Positions 15,663 to 24,311 of a stretch of 60,667 nt of DNA are shown here, piece after piece. Source of the stretch: Acidimicrobiia bacterium (GTDB lineage: Bacteria > Actinomycetota > Acidimicrobiia > Acidimicrobiales > SKKL01); contig JAENWR010000009.1 of assembly GCA_016649895.1 (NCBI GenBank), forward strand, positions 1 through 60,667, read 5' to 3'. How positions within the stretch are numbered: the first letter of the stretch is position 1; the number at the start of each line of letters is the position of its first letter. The notes under the pieces were generated by a model. That model was not told the DNA's origin, did not search any database, and was given only the letters and a program-made list of their open reading frames with translations. Both the position numbers and the translations under genes were made by a program.

Positions 15663-16097
15663 TCAGAAGAAGTGGCCGAAGCGCTGTTGAGCGAGCCGTT
15701 CACCGTCATCGGTCTCCGCAACGGCGGCGACGGGCTGCAATCCCGCCGGGAGACGGACGATGAAGTACTGCGCCTCTGCGCCCTCGACGCGCCGCAGTCG
15801 GCACTGCTGCGACGTCCCGTCCGACAGCTCCATCACCACAGCAGTCGCTGAACCCGCCACCGTGCCGACGAAGACACGCGAGTCCCACGCCGCCAGCCCG
15901 AAGACGTGAGCGGGGGACGGACACACCCCCCGCCCCGTCACCCGCATGGAACCATCGCGATGGCTCGGTTCCATGATCTCGAGCTGACCGTCTTCGGCCA
16001 GTCGCAGCTGAAGATCGGGATCTGCGGTCTCCGGCACAGCGAACATGATGCCCGCAGCCGCATCGCATTCACACCACCGACCCTTGACACCGATCAC
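15663..16097 (-). CDS. Hypothetical protein, perhaps the C-terminal part of a larger one
   Basis: 144 residues with good coding character but no domain I can name. The segments VFGLAAWDSRVFVGTVAGSA, VVMELSDGTSQQCRLRR and YFIVRLPAGLQPVAAVAETD suggest a small beta-rich extracytoplasmic or regulatory domain. I have the impression of similar C-terminal tails in actinobacterial proteins. The N-terminus (IGVKGRWCECDAAAG) is irregular and there is no signal peptide, so the gene may be truncated. It converges on the frameshifted acetyltransferase. Confidence 0.45.
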   Translation of the reverse strand: MIGVKGRWCECDAAAGIMFAVPETADPDLQLRLAEDGQLEIMEPSHRDGSMRVTGRGVCPSPAHVFGLAAWDSRVFVGTVAGSATAVVMELSDGTSQQCRLRRVEGAEAQYFIVRLPAGLQPVAAVAETDDGERLAQQRFGHFF

Positions 16098-16288
16098 CGA
16101 GAGCGAGCGTCCCAGAACGCCGGCTGATGGTGATGGCCGATCGGAACATGGAGGGCACGGCGGCGGACCTCGATGCCAGGGTGGCGGTCCTCTCGCTCTT
16201 CCAGCAGAGCGCCCGGGACCGGATCAGAACATGCGGCGGGGACGGTCTCCCCGTCGCACGCTCGGGTAGGGGTTTCGAGGAAGCGCAG

Positions 16289-16317
16289 ATTGACGGGATT
16301 GACACCCGTCAATCCCG
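16289..16317. promoter_or_regulatory. Overlapping inverted repeats upstream of the membrane-protein/GntR operon
   Basis: A 10-bp perfect inverted repeat, CGGGATTGAC (16294-16303) and GTCAATCCCG (16308-16317), has a 4-bp spacer. A second 9-bp pair overlaps it: ATTGACGGG (16289-16297) with CCCGTCAAT (16305-16313). It ends 16 bases before the GTG of the operon that encodes its own GntR regulator, so an autoregulatory operator is likely. Confidence 0.55.
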
Positions 16318-16333
16318 CTATTACGTTTCTGTC

Positions 16334-17298
16334 GTGGGACAGGTCGCGCGGACAGGACAAGGTGGTAGGCGATACCTCGTCGTTGCCGTCGTGTTGCCCC
16401 TCGCCGCCATGGTTGCGATGGCCCCGGCACTTGCATTGACCGACCGCTCAGATGGCCTCGACCGCGATTCGGACGTGTGGACGGCGTTGGTGACCCTGGG
16501 CGTGGTGATCGGTGGGTGGGTGGCCACTCTGGTTGCGGTCCTCCGGGCGGTGACCACCGCTTTCCGCTGGAGCGACCCCGCTACGGTCGGCTCCCGCTCG
16601 CCATCGCCATGGCAGCGATGTCGGGCGCGGTGGCTGCGAACGTCGCGACCGTCGATCTTGGGTTCCTGATAGCGGTCGTCGCCTTCTGGTCGGTGCTCGG
16701 TGGTATCGCCGGGTGGCACGCCGCGGCGGTCGTGCTAAGGCCCACTCGGCTACCAACAAGCGATGCGCCCGCGCCGAGTGACGCGGCCCGGCATGACCTG
16801 GACGCCGGTGCAACGGCCGTCTGGATGGGTCAGGCTCCACCGTTGCCCTTGCTCACGTGGCTCGGCCCGATGCTGGTGCTGGCCGCTGTGGCCTGGGTTC
16901 TCGCACCCGAGGTCCTGTCGTGGGGCTTTGTGGGGGGCTGGTCGGCGATGTGGATCGGCGCCTACGCACTGACCCAGCGTCGGGTGCGCGTCGTCATCGG
17001 TCGGTCCGGGCTCCGCATCCTGGGCGGCGCTCATCGCTGGGAACGGCGGGCCATCCCGCTCGAGCACATCGTCTCAGCGTCCTGTATCACTCTGAACCGC
17101 TGGTGGGGGACGATGGCCTGGCAGCACAGCGGCAAGCACCGGCTCACGATCGCCACCCGCCCGGGCCCGGCAATGCTGGTGGAACTCACCGATGGGTCTG
17201 AGGTCGTGGTCTCGCTGCGTGATCCCTCCGATGCGGTCGGAGTCCTCAACAGCCTTCTCGACAACCGTGGTGCCGTGACGGGTGCCGAACCGACGTGA
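16334..17298 (+). pseudogene. Multi-pass membrane protein with a C-terminal PH-like domain, frameshifted
   Basis: The protein begins at GTG 16334 with helices YLVVAVVLPLAAMVAMAPAL and TLGVVIGGWVATLVAVL. After FRWSDP the frame is lost. One extra C in the run at 16576-16579 moves it to the frame that continues RYGRLPLAIAMAAMSG, two more helix pairs, and a soluble tail (RRVRVVIGRSGLRILGG, then RWERRAIPLEHIVSA) resembling bacterial PH-like domains. Restored length is about 321 residues. The stop overlaps the GntR start (GTGA). Such membrane proteins often travel with YtrA-type GntR regulators. Function unknown. Confidence 0.7.
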
Positions 17299-17675
17299 CC
17301 GAGTCTCCGGGTGTGATCTTTGAGATCGACCTCTCCTCGGACGCCCCGTTGTACCTCCAGATCGCCGCGGGTGTCAGGGGATCTGTGCTGACAGGGAACC
17401 TGGTCGCTGGCCAGCGACTGCCGCCCGGTCGCGAACTCGCCGCCGGCCTCGGGGTCAATCTCGAGACGGTCCAGCGCGCCTACCGGTTGCTCGTCGACGA
17501 GGGCCTGCTCGTGTCAAGAGTCGGGCGCGGCACGCGCGTCGTCGACGACGTCGACACCGACGCACTCGCGCTCCGCCGCCAGATATCCGACCTGGTGGAC
17601 CGGGCAGCGGAACTCGGGATCGGATCGGCCCGGTTGGCAACAATGGTGCGCAACTTCCCGGCGTCACCCTCGTAG
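17295..17675 (+). CDS. GntR-family regulator, YtrA type
   Basis: A 126-residue transcription factor: winged helix at about 10-80 (PLYLQIAAGVRGSVLTGNLV, LPPGRELAAGLGVNLETVQRAY, GLLVSRVGRGTRV), then a short C-terminal dimerisation helix pair. There is no effector domain, as in the YtrA subgroup. These usually repress their own operon, commonly one with membrane or ABC-transporter genes. Coupled by a GTGA overlap to the membrane-protein gene. The palindrome at 16294-16317 is the best operator candidate. Confidence 0.87.
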   Translation: MTESPGVIFEIDLSSDAPLYLQIAAGVRGSVLTGNLVAGQRLPPGRELAAGLGVNLETVQRAYRLLVDEGLLVSRVGRGTRVVDDVDTDALALRRQISDLVDRAAELGIGSARLATMVRNFPASPS

Positions 17676-17835
17676 GCCCTGACTCCATTGAGTTCGCCAG
17701 GAGGCAGCAGGGTGGGAGCCTGCCCCCGATCACACGTACAACGCCGGATGAGCGCCACCGCGCGGCTACGGCGCCTCGTTGACGCCTCGGCGCGATCTAC
17801 GGCAGTTCGACCGGCGCCCCTGGCACGATGGGGTC

Positions 17836-18600
17836 ATGGCAGACCTCGTAACTCGTGCTCAGCAACTTCTCGATCTTCATCATTCGGGCATCACGCTGGT
17901 GCTCCCGACGGTGTGGGACGCATGGTCGGCCAACGCGGTCGTCGCCGCCGGCTTTCCGGCGTTGACGATCGGGAGCCACCCCCTCGCCGATTCGCGCGGG
18001 CAGGGTGACGGCGAGGCGATGTCCCTCGATGACGCCCTTGACGGGATCCGTCGCATCACGGCCGCGGTCGACGTGCCCGTGAGCGCCGACATGGAGTCCG
18101 GCTACGACACCGCCGCGGCCGAGCTCGTCGACAGGGTCCTCGACGCCGGCGCCGTCGGCATCAACATCGAAGACACCATCCACAGCGAGAAGCGTCTGCG
18201 CTCGACCGCTGAACACGCCGACTACATCGGGGCACTTCGGTCCGCGGCGGACGCCGCCGGAGTCCCACTCGTGGTCAATGCCCGCACCGACGTCCTGCTG
18301 GGACGAACAGAGGTGTTCGACGACCCACTCGCCGAAGCGATCCGGCGCCTGCGGGCGTGCGAGGACGCTGGCGCCCGGTGCGTCTACCCGGTGAAGGCAC
18401 CCGATGCCGCTGCGGTGCAGACACTGCTCGACGAGCTAACGGGACCGATCAACGTCATTGCCCACCCCGTCGACGGCTCCGCGGCCGGCTCCCTCGACGA
18501 CCTGCGCGCCATGGGCGTGCATCGGGTGTCATTCGGCCCGTTCCTCCAGATGACGCTGACCGGGTCGATCACCGAACTCGTCGCGCCCTGGGCCCCCTGA
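17836..18600 (+). CDS. Isocitrate lyase/PEP mutase superfamily enzyme
   Basis: A TIM-barrel enzyme of 254 residues that makes or breaks C-C or C-P bonds in alpha-oxycarboxylates. Features: TVWDAWSANAVVAAGFPALT, metal-site region VPVSADMESGY, then GINIEDTIHSEKRLRS, and NARTDVLLG, a typical superfamily motif. The catalytic KKCGH loop of true isocitrate lyase is absent. So it is of the PEP-mutase-like/oxaloacetate-decarboxylase type with unknown substrate. I start at ATG 17836, where homology begins. Confidence 0.85.
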   Translation: MADLVTRAQQLLDLHHSGITLVLPTVWDAWSANAVVAAGFPALTIGSHPLADSRGQGDGEAMSLDDALDGIRRITAAVDVPVSADMESGYDTAAAELVDRVLDAGAVGINIEDTIHSEKRLRSTAEHADYIGALRSAADAAGVPLVVNARTDVLLGRTEVFDDPLAEAIRRLRACEDAGARCVYPVKAPDAAAVQTLLDELTGPINVIAHPVDGSAAGSLDDLRAMGVHRVSFGPFLQMTLTGSITELVAPWAP

Positions 18601-18893
18601 ACGCCGCGCCTCCTATCGCGGGATCGTGCCGCTTTCATGAGCTTGCGTTCCTCGAAAGCAGGCACGCCATCGATCGCCGGCTCGACGGTGTGTGGCTTCT
18701 ACCGGTTCGCCCACATCGACGGGCGGATCGGCTCGGGCACTTCATCTGACCCACCACGGGGGGCGGCACCGACGTCCCTCCCGGCGCCAACGTCGAGGAC
18801 CTGGGCTCCGAGCGAGCCACCGCGCAAGTGCGCGTCCATGTACAAGGCGGGCTGTCGGCACCCGCGGATCCTCAGATCGAGGAGGCGACCGAT
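18601..18893. other. Intergenic stretch, no gene recognised
   Basis: 293 bases between the PEP-mutase-family gene and the end of marC. Open frames exist on the plus strand but have no recognisable protein character, start site or ribosome-binding site. Nothing convincing is seen. Confidence 0.5.
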
Positions 18894-19526
18894 CTAGGTG
18901 GCGACGCCGTTGTCGATCCAGATCTCGATGGCCTCGGCGAGCAGCTGCACGCCGATCGACGCCACGATGAGGCCAAGCACCCGCGACACCAGCTCGATGG
19001 CGCTCGGCCGCAACCGGTACGACACCTTCGAGGCGAACCTCATGCCGAGGTAGACGGCGGCGAGCGCCACCACGAGGGCGGCGAACACCGAGATGGTGGG
19101 ACCCGCCCCTTCGGCGTCGGCGATCGCCAGCATGGTGGCGGCGATGGCGCCAGGTCCGGCGAGCAGCGGCGTACCCAATGGGACCAACGCCACGTTGGCC
19201 TCCTCGGAGGCGGTGGTCAGCGACGACGAGCCCGTGGGGTTGAGCAGCTCGTAGCCGATGAGCAGCAGGAGCAGCCCGCCCGCCACCTGGAGGGCCTCGA
19301 GCGAGATCCCCACGAGGTGGAGCAGTTGGCGACCCCCAACGGCGAACAGGAGGATGACCGCGCCGGCCACCATCGTGGCCAGCAGCGCCGACCGGCGGCG
19401 GGCGGCCTCGTCCTGGAACCGGGTGAGCGCCAGGAAGATCGGAACGTTCCCGATCGGATCCATGATGACGAGCACGGTGACCAGCGTGGTGAGGAAGGCC
19501 GTCCCGTCGAGGGTGATGTCGGGCAC
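18894..19526 (-). CDS. MarC-family integral membrane protein
   Basis: A six-helix membrane protein of 210 residues. Helices are visible at FLTTLVTVLVIMDPIGNVPI, LLATMVAGAVILLFAVGG, LQVAGGLLLLLIGYELL, LVPLGTPLLAGPGAIAAT (conserved family segment), ISVFAALVVALAAVYLG and a last one near LIVASIGVQLL. Function is unsettled; the old link to multidrug resistance is weak. The GTG at 19526 is preferred over the one at 19535 because a TACCGT box ends seven bases before it. Confidence 0.88.
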   Translation of the reverse strand: MPDITLDGTAFLTTLVTVLVIMDPIGNVPIFLALTRFQDEAARRRSALLATMVAGAVILLFAVGGRQLLHLVGISLEALQVAGGLLLLLIGYELLNPTGSSSLTTASEEANVALVPLGTPLLAGPGAIAATMLAIADAEGAGPTISVFAALVVALAAVYLGMRFASKVSYRLRPSAIELVSRVLGLIVASIGVQLLAEAIEIWIDNGVAT

Positions 19527-19533
19527 GATCCCC

Positions 19534-19543
19534 ACGGTACGTT
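19534..19543. promoter_or_regulatory. Overlapping divergent -10 boxes of marC and the dsbA-like gene
   Basis: TACCGT on the minus strand (19534-19539) ends seven bases before the marC GTG. TACGTT on the plus strand (19538-19543) ends seven bases before the GTG at 19551. The two hexamers share two bases, so RNA polymerase can probably open only one promoter at a time. Confidence 0.5.
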
Positions 19544-19550
19544 GAACAGG

Positions 19551-20192
19551 GTGCTGAGCATCGAGATCTGGTCCGACGTCATCTGTCCGTGGTGCTTCCT
19601 CGGCAAGCGCCGCTTCGATCGAGCGGTGGTCGAGTTCGACGGCGCCGTGGAGGTCGAGGTGCGATGGCGGGCCTACCAGCTCGACCCCACCGCCACCTCG
19701 ACCCCGTCGGATCTGCGCACCTCGCTCGAGAAGAAGTACGGGCCGGGGAGCTTCGACGCCATGACGGGTCGCCTCGTCCCCCTGGGTGCGGCCGAGGGCA
19801 TCGAGTACCGCTTCGACCTGGCCCAGCGGGTGAGCACCATCTCCGCCCACCGACTCCTGGCGTGGGCGTGGGAACACGGCGGCGGCACGGCGCAGGCTCG
19901 TCTGGCCGAGGAGCTGTTCGTCGCCTACTTCGAGCGGGGTGCCAACGTGGCCGACCACGAGCAGTTGGTCGATATCGCCGAGGCGGCGGGACTCGACGCC
20001 GAGCAGGCGAAGGCCGTGCTGATCGGCGACCACCACCGCGACGAGGTCGCCGCCGACCTCGAGGCCGCGAGCGAGCGCGAGATCACCGGCGTCCCGGCGT
20101 TCGTCATCGCGGATCGCCTCCTCATCCCGGGGGCCCAGGAGGTCGACACCTTCCGCCAGGTGCTGCAGCGCGCCGCCGAGCGGTTCAGCTGA
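19551..20192 (+). CDS. DsbA-family oxidoreductase (FrnE/HCCA-isomerase-like)
   Basis: A 213-residue thioredoxin-fold protein without a signal peptide, so cytosolic. The redox motif CPWC is at residues 12-15 (SDVICPWCFLGKRRF), followed by the FrnE-type insert (VRWRAYQLDP) and a C-terminal return to the thioredoxin fold with ITGVPAFVIADR, carrying the cis-proline. FrnE-type proteins may act as thiol-disulfide isomerases or glutathione-like transferases. Its 3' end overlaps the converging cdd gene by eight bases. Confidence 0.87.
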   Translation: MLSIEIWSDVICPWCFLGKRRFDRAVVEFDGAVEVEVRWRAYQLDPTATSTPSDLRTSLEKKYGPGSFDAMTGRLVPLGAAEGIEYRFDLAQRVSTISAHRLLAWAWEHGGGTAQARLAEELFVAYFERGANVADHEQLVDIAEAAGLDAEQAKAVLIGDHHRDEVAADLEAASEREITGVPAFVIADRLLIPGAQEVDTFRQVLQRAAERFS

Positions 20193-20586
20193 GGCGGAAG
20201 GCGTTCGGCAGCAGCTCATCGAGGGTGGTGGCGCCCACCTGATCGATGATGACCGGGGCGTGGGCGGGCAGCAGCTCCACCATCACCTGGCGGCACGCGC
20301 CGCACGGCACGAGGGTGGCCGGCTGCGAAGGGTCGCCGTCGAGGCAGGTGACGGCGATGGCTACGAGGTCGCGGTGCCCGGCGGCCACCGCCGAGAACAA
20401 TGCGGTGCGCTCGGCGCAGTTGCTGAGGCCGTAGCTGGCGTTCTCGACGTTGCAGCCGGTGATGATGGTGCCGTCGGCGGTGAGGACGGCCGCACCGACC
20501 CGGAACGACGAGTAGGGCACGTAGGCGTGCTGGGCGGCGTCGCGAGCGGCGGCGAGGAGGTCGTCGAGGTCGATGTTGGTGCTCAT
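20185..20586 (-). CDS. cdd: Cytidine deaminase
   Basis: Deaminates cytidine and deoxycytidine to uridines for breakdown by DeoA or reuse. It is a 133-residue tetrameric-type Cdd with zinc ligands Cys57, Cys95 and Cys98 (NCAER and PCGACRQ) and proton shuttle Glu59. YSSFRVGAAVL and GCNVENASYG bind the nucleoside. The ATG overlaps the deoA stop (ATGA). It is the last gene of the BMP transporter/deoA run, directly coupling uptake with catabolism. Confidence 0.95.
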   Translation of the reverse strand: MSTNIDLDDLLAAARDAAQHAYVPYSSFRVGAAVLTADGTIITGCNVENASYGLSNCAERTALFSAVAAGHRDLVAIAVTCLDGDPSQPATLVPCGACRQVMVELLPAHAPVIIDQVGATTLDELLPNAFRLS

Positions 20587-21863
20587 GAGGCGCGCACCCG
20601 GTCGATGACGAGCGGTGACGGGTCGGGCGCCACCGCGCCGATGGTGATGGCGTCGTCGAGGGCCTGCCGAGCAGCGTCGATGCGAGCGGGATCGTCGGTG
20701 TGCAGCTCGAGCAGCGGAGCGCCGGCCTGCACGGCGTCGCCGGGCTTGGCGTGCATGACGATGCCGGCCCCCGCACTCACCGGGTCTTCCTTGCGGGCGC
20801 GGCCCGCGCCCAGGCGCCAGGCGGCGATGCCGATGGCGCGGGCGTCGAGCCGCTGGAGCACGCCGTCGGCGGGGGCCGTGATGATCTCGACGTGATCGGC
20901 AGTGGGCAGCGGCGCGTCGGGGTCGCCGCCCTGCGCGGCGATCATCCGACGCCACGTGTCCAGTGCTCGCCCGTCGGCCAGCGCGACGGCAGGATCGGCA
21001 TCGACGCCCGCCAGTTCGAGCATCTCGCGGGCGAGCGCCAGGGTGATCTCGATCACGTCGGCCGGGCCCCCGCCGGCCAGCACCTCGACGGACTCGCGCA
21101 CCTCGAGGGCGTTGCCCGCGGTGAGGCCGAGAGGGGTGTCCATGGCGGTGAGCAACGCCGAGGTGCGCACCCCCTGGGCCTCACCGAGGCCGACCATGGT
21201 GCTGGCGAGCTCGCGGGCCATGTGGATGTCGGGGAGGAACGCGCCCGACCCGACCTTGACATCGAGCACCAGGGCGTCGGTGCCCTCGGCGATCTTCTTG
21301 CTCATGATCGACGAGGCGATCAGCGCGATGGCCTCGACCGTTCCGGTGACGTCGCGCAGCGCGTAGAGCTTGCGGTCGGCGGGAGCGAGGTCGCCGCTGG
21401 CGCCGCAGATGACGGCTCCCACCTCGCCCAGGATGCGCACCATCTCGTCGTTGGTGAGGAGCGCCCGCCAGCCGGAGATGGTCTCGAGCTTGTCGAGGGT
21501 GCCGCCGGTGTGGCCGAGCCCCCGGCCCGACAGTTGCGGCACGGCCGCCCCGCAGGCGGCGACCAGCGGGCAGAGGATGAGCGAGATCTTGTCGCCCACG
21601 CCGCCGGTGGAGTGCTTGTCGACCGTGGGTCGTGCCACGCCGGACAGGTCGAGCCGGTCGCCCGACGCGATCATCGCTGCGGTCCACCGGGCCAGTTCGT
21701 CGGGCTCCATCCCGCGCCACACGATGGCCATGAGCAGGGCCGATGCCTGCTCGTCGGCCACGGCACCGGCGGTGTAGGCCTCGATGAACCAGTCGACCTG
21801 GGCGTCGGTGAGGCGGTGGCCGTCGCGCTTGGCGCGGATGATGTCGACGACGTCGAAGGTCAT
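20583..21863 (-). CDS. deoA: Thymidine/pyrimidine-nucleoside phosphorylase
   Basis: Splits thymidine or deoxyuridine with phosphate into base and deoxyribose-1-phosphate, which feeds DeoC after mutation to the 5-phosphate. The 426 residues carry the phosphate-binding KHSTGGVGDK (83-92) and the family signature SGRGLGHTGGTLDKLE (112-127). The C-terminal alpha/beta lobe has the ADGVLQRLDARAIGIAAWRLGAGR hammerhead region. Translation starts after an AAGGAG site. The permease gene ends 10 bases before it and cdd overlaps its stop. Confidence 0.95.
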   Translation of the reverse strand: MTFDVVDIIRAKRDGHRLTDAQVDWFIEAYTAGAVADEQASALLMAIVWRGMEPDELARWTAAMIASGDRLDLSGVARPTVDKHSTGGVGDKISLILCPLVAACGAAVPQLSGRGLGHTGGTLDKLETISGWRALLTNDEMVRILGEVGAVICGASGDLAPADRKLYALRDVTGTVEAIALIASSIMSKKIAEGTDALVLDVKVGSGAFLPDIHMARELASTMVGLGEAQGVRTSALLTAMDTPLGLTAGNALEVRESVEVLAGGGPADVIEITLALAREMLELAGVDADPAVALADGRALDTWRRMIAAQGGDPDAPLPTADHVEIITAPADGVLQRLDARAIGIAAWRLGAGRARKEDPVSAGAGIVMHAKPGDAVQAGAPLLELHTDDPARIDAARQALDDAITIGAVAPDPSPLVIDRVRAS

Positions 21864-21873
21864 GAGCGCTCCT

Positions 21874-23196
21874 TCAATGGGCTTCGCCCTTGCGATACGG
21901 GGTGCCCACGCGCGCGGGGGGTCGCAGCCGTTGGGTGGCGAAGCCGAGCACCAGGAGCGTGACGACGTGCGGTGTGAAGCTGGTGAACTGCGACGGCACC
22001 TCCTCCGAGGTGAGGTACCACGTGAGGAAACCGGCGCCGGCGGCCGAGGTGATGGCGGCGCTGACCCAGTGGCGGCGGAGCACGGCGCGGATGGCGAACA
22101 CGCCGGCGATGAGCGCGACGAACAGCAGTAGCGCGTGCACCGCGTCTGCGTTGCGCAGCTGCAGGGCGTCGGCGAAGCCGAACAGGCCGGAGCCGGCCGC
22201 GGCGCCGAACGGTCGCCAGTTGCCGAAGATCATGGCGGCGAGGCCGATGAAGCCGCGGCCGTTGGTCTGGCCTTCGCGGTAGATGTTGGAGGCGACGAGC
22301 GACAGGTAGGCGCCGCCCAGGCCGGCGAGTCCGCCACTGATGACGACCGCCAGGTACTTCATCTTGTAGACGGCGACGCCGAGCGACTCGGCGGCCGCAG
22401 GGTTCTCGCCGGCGGACCGCAGCCGCAGGCCGAACCGGGTGCGCCACAGGATCCACGTGGCGAGGGGAAACAGGGCGACGGCGAGGAGCGTGACGAGCGA
22501 GACGTCGGCGACGAAGCCCTGGAGGAGCCCGGCCAGGTCGGAGATGAAGAAGAGGTCTTGGTGGTCGAGCCACCCGAGCAGGTCGGGCGACGTCCACCCG
22601 AGCACGGTACCCCCGGCGAGGAGCGGGACGTCGATGGTGGAGATCTTGTCGACGATCTGGGGTGACTGGTTGGCGCCGCCGCCGGTGCCCTCGGTGTAGG
22701 TGATGACCGACAGGTAGCGGGCGATGCCGAGGCCGAGGATGTTGATGGCCACCCCCGACACGATCTGATCGACGCCGAAGCTCACCGTGGCCAAGGCGTG
22801 GATGAGGCCACCCACCGCTCCGCCGATGATGCCGATGGCGATGCCCTCCCACGGGCCGAACTGCCAGGCGCCCCAGGCGCCGAACCAGGTTCCGAGGATC
22901 ATCATCCCCTCGAGGCCGATGTTGATGATGCCCGACCGCTCGCAGAACACCCCGCCCAACGCGGCCATCCCGATGGGGATGGCGAGGCGGAGCGCCGCGC
23001 TGGACGTGCCCGCCGAGGTGAGCTGGTCGGCGTCGGCCAGCGCCCGGGTGATGGAGAGCAGCAGCACGCCACCGAGCGAGAGCAGGATGACCCGCTGGGC
23101 CGGGCTGAGCATGGCGAGCAGAGCGGGGCCACGGTCGGGGCTCGCAGGGGCGAGGGGGGCCTCGGCGCCCACCACCGGTTCGGTGGGCGCGGTCAC
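21874..23196 (-). CDS. Nucleoside ABC transporter permease, second subunit
   Basis: A 440-residue BPD_transp_2-type permease. Its family hallmark is FCERSGIINIGLEGMMILG, the EAA-like coupling segment of BmpA/NupABC-type importers. There are about nine to ten membrane helices. RTRFGLRLRSAGENPAAAES is the second conserved cytoplasmic loop. The N-terminal 40 residues (TAPTEPVVGAEAPLAPASPD) are a soluble extension. The GTG at 23196 overlaps the previous permease stop (GTGA). It pairs with the subunit at 23193-24311. Confidence 0.9.
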   Translation of the reverse strand: MTAPTEPVVGAEAPLAPASPDRGPALLAMLSPAQRVILLSLGGVLLLSITRALADADQLTSAGTSSAALRLAIPIGMAALGGVFCERSGIINIGLEGMMILGTWFGAWGAWQFGPWEGIAIGIIGGAVGGLIHALATVSFGVDQIVSGVAINILGLGIARYLSVITYTEGTGGGANQSPQIVDKISTIDVPLLAGGTVLGWTSPDLLGWLDHQDLFFISDLAGLLQGFVADVSLVTLLAVALFPLATWILWRTRFGLRLRSAGENPAAAESLGVAVYKMKYLAVVISGGLAGLGGAYLSLVASNIYREGQTNGRGFIGLAAMIFGNWRPFGAAAGSGLFGFADALQLRNADAVHALLLFVALIAGVFAIRAVLRRHWVSAAITSAAGAGFLTWYLTSEEVPSQFTSFTPHVVTLLVLGFATQRLRPPARVGTPYRKGEAH

Positions 23197-24311
23197 GCCG
23201 TGGCCTCGTGCGGCGAGAGGTCGGTGGCCTTGGTGACCGCCGTCTCCTGTTGGGTCTGGCGGTAGCGGCGCACCAGCTCGTACGCGATGACCACCGAGAT
23301 CACGATGACGCCCTGCATGATGACGACGATCTCCTTGGGGATGTCGTCGAGGTCGAGGATCTGCGAGGAGCGCTCCATGAAGCCGAACAGCAGCGCGCCG
23401 ATGGCGATGCCGATGGGGTGGTTGCGACCGAGCAGGGCGACGGCGATGCCGGTGAAGCCGTACTGCTGGGGGAAGCCGGTGTCGTACCGGTAGGGCGACG
23501 ATCCCAGGAGGTACGAGAGCCCGATGAGGCCAGCGACACCGCCCGACAGGAAGAGCGTCTTCAACACCACGGCTTTCGGGTTGATGCCGGCGACCTCGGC
23601 GGCCGACCGGTTGTGCCCGCTGGCGCGCACCTCGTAGCCGAAGCGGGTGCGCCACACCAGCACGTAGTAGGCGACGCCGAGGAGGACGGCCACCACGAGG
23701 AAGCCGTCGAGGTTGGAGCCGGGGCGCATCTCGACGCCGAGCCCCTCGACCAGCCAGTTGAGCGTGGGGAACCGGGCCGACTCGGGCAGCTGGTCGGTGC
23801 CGAGGATGAGGCTGGAGCCGCTGCTGGTGGCCTTGAGGGGGCCGCCGAGGAGCCACGCCGTGATGCCGAACGAGATGGCGTTCATCATGATCGTGGCGAT
23901 CACCTCGTGCACGCCGCGGGTGACCTTCAAGATGGCGGGGATGGCGATCCATGCCATGCCGATCACCACGGCGATGACGAAGATGGCACCCACGTGCAGC
24001 GGTCCGGGCAGGGAGAGCTTCGCTCCGAGACCGGCGGCCACCACCGCGGCGATGCGGTACTGACCTTCGACTCCGATGTTGAACAACCCCATCTGGAAAC
24101 CGACGGCCACCGCCAGGGCGGAGATGTACAGGGGGATCGCCCGGTTGAACATCGAGACGAGCGAGTCCGCCTCGGTGCCGTAGCTGAGCATGCTCCCGTA
24201 GGCCTCGGCGGGGGAGACATCGGCGAGCAGCAGGAACACCGACGACACGGCGAGCGCGATGACGATGGCCAACATCGGGGCCGCCAGCACCAGTGCGATG
24301 CGGCGCATCAT
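23193..24311 (-). CDS. Nucleoside ABC transporter permease, first subunit
   Basis: A 372-residue permease of the same superfamily as its partner. The signature is GFQMGLFNIGVEGQYRIAAVV, with the loop RTRFGYEVRASGHNRSAAEV and about eight helices, the first being ALVLAAPMLAIVIALAVSSVF. It forms the membrane channel with the second permease. The first ATG overlaps the ATPase stop (ATGA). Homology is to NupB/YufP-type nucleoside importers; exact specificity cannot be read from sequence. Confidence 0.9.
   Translation of the reverse strand: MMRRIALVLAAPMLAIVIALAVSSVFLLLADVSPAEAYGSMLSYGTEADSLVSMFNRAIPLYISALAVAVGFQMGLFNIGVEGQYRIAAVVAAGLGAKLSLPGPLHVGAIFVIAVVIGMAWIAIPAILKVTRGVHEVIATIMMNAISFGITAWLLGGPLKATSSGSSLILGTDQLPESARFPTLNWLVEGLGVEMRPGSNLDGFLVVAVLLGVAYYVLVWRTRFGYEVRASGHNRSAAEVAGINPKAVVLKTLFLSGGVAGLIGLSYLLGSSPYRYDTGFPQQYGFTGIAVALLGRNHPIGIAIGALLFGFMERSSQILDLDDIPKEIVVIMQGVIVISVVIAYELVRRYRQTQQETAVTKATDLSPHEATA

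Noticed and set aside
4710-17298. Programmed ribosomal frameshifting in the four broken genes
   Set aside because: Runs of only two to four bases with no slippery heptamer or downstream pseudoknot seen; decay or sequencing error is simpler.
18894-20219. A 441-codon minus frame seeming to extend MarC
   Set aside because: The upstream part is antisense to the DsbA-like gene, and a promoter-like box supports the MarC start at 19526.
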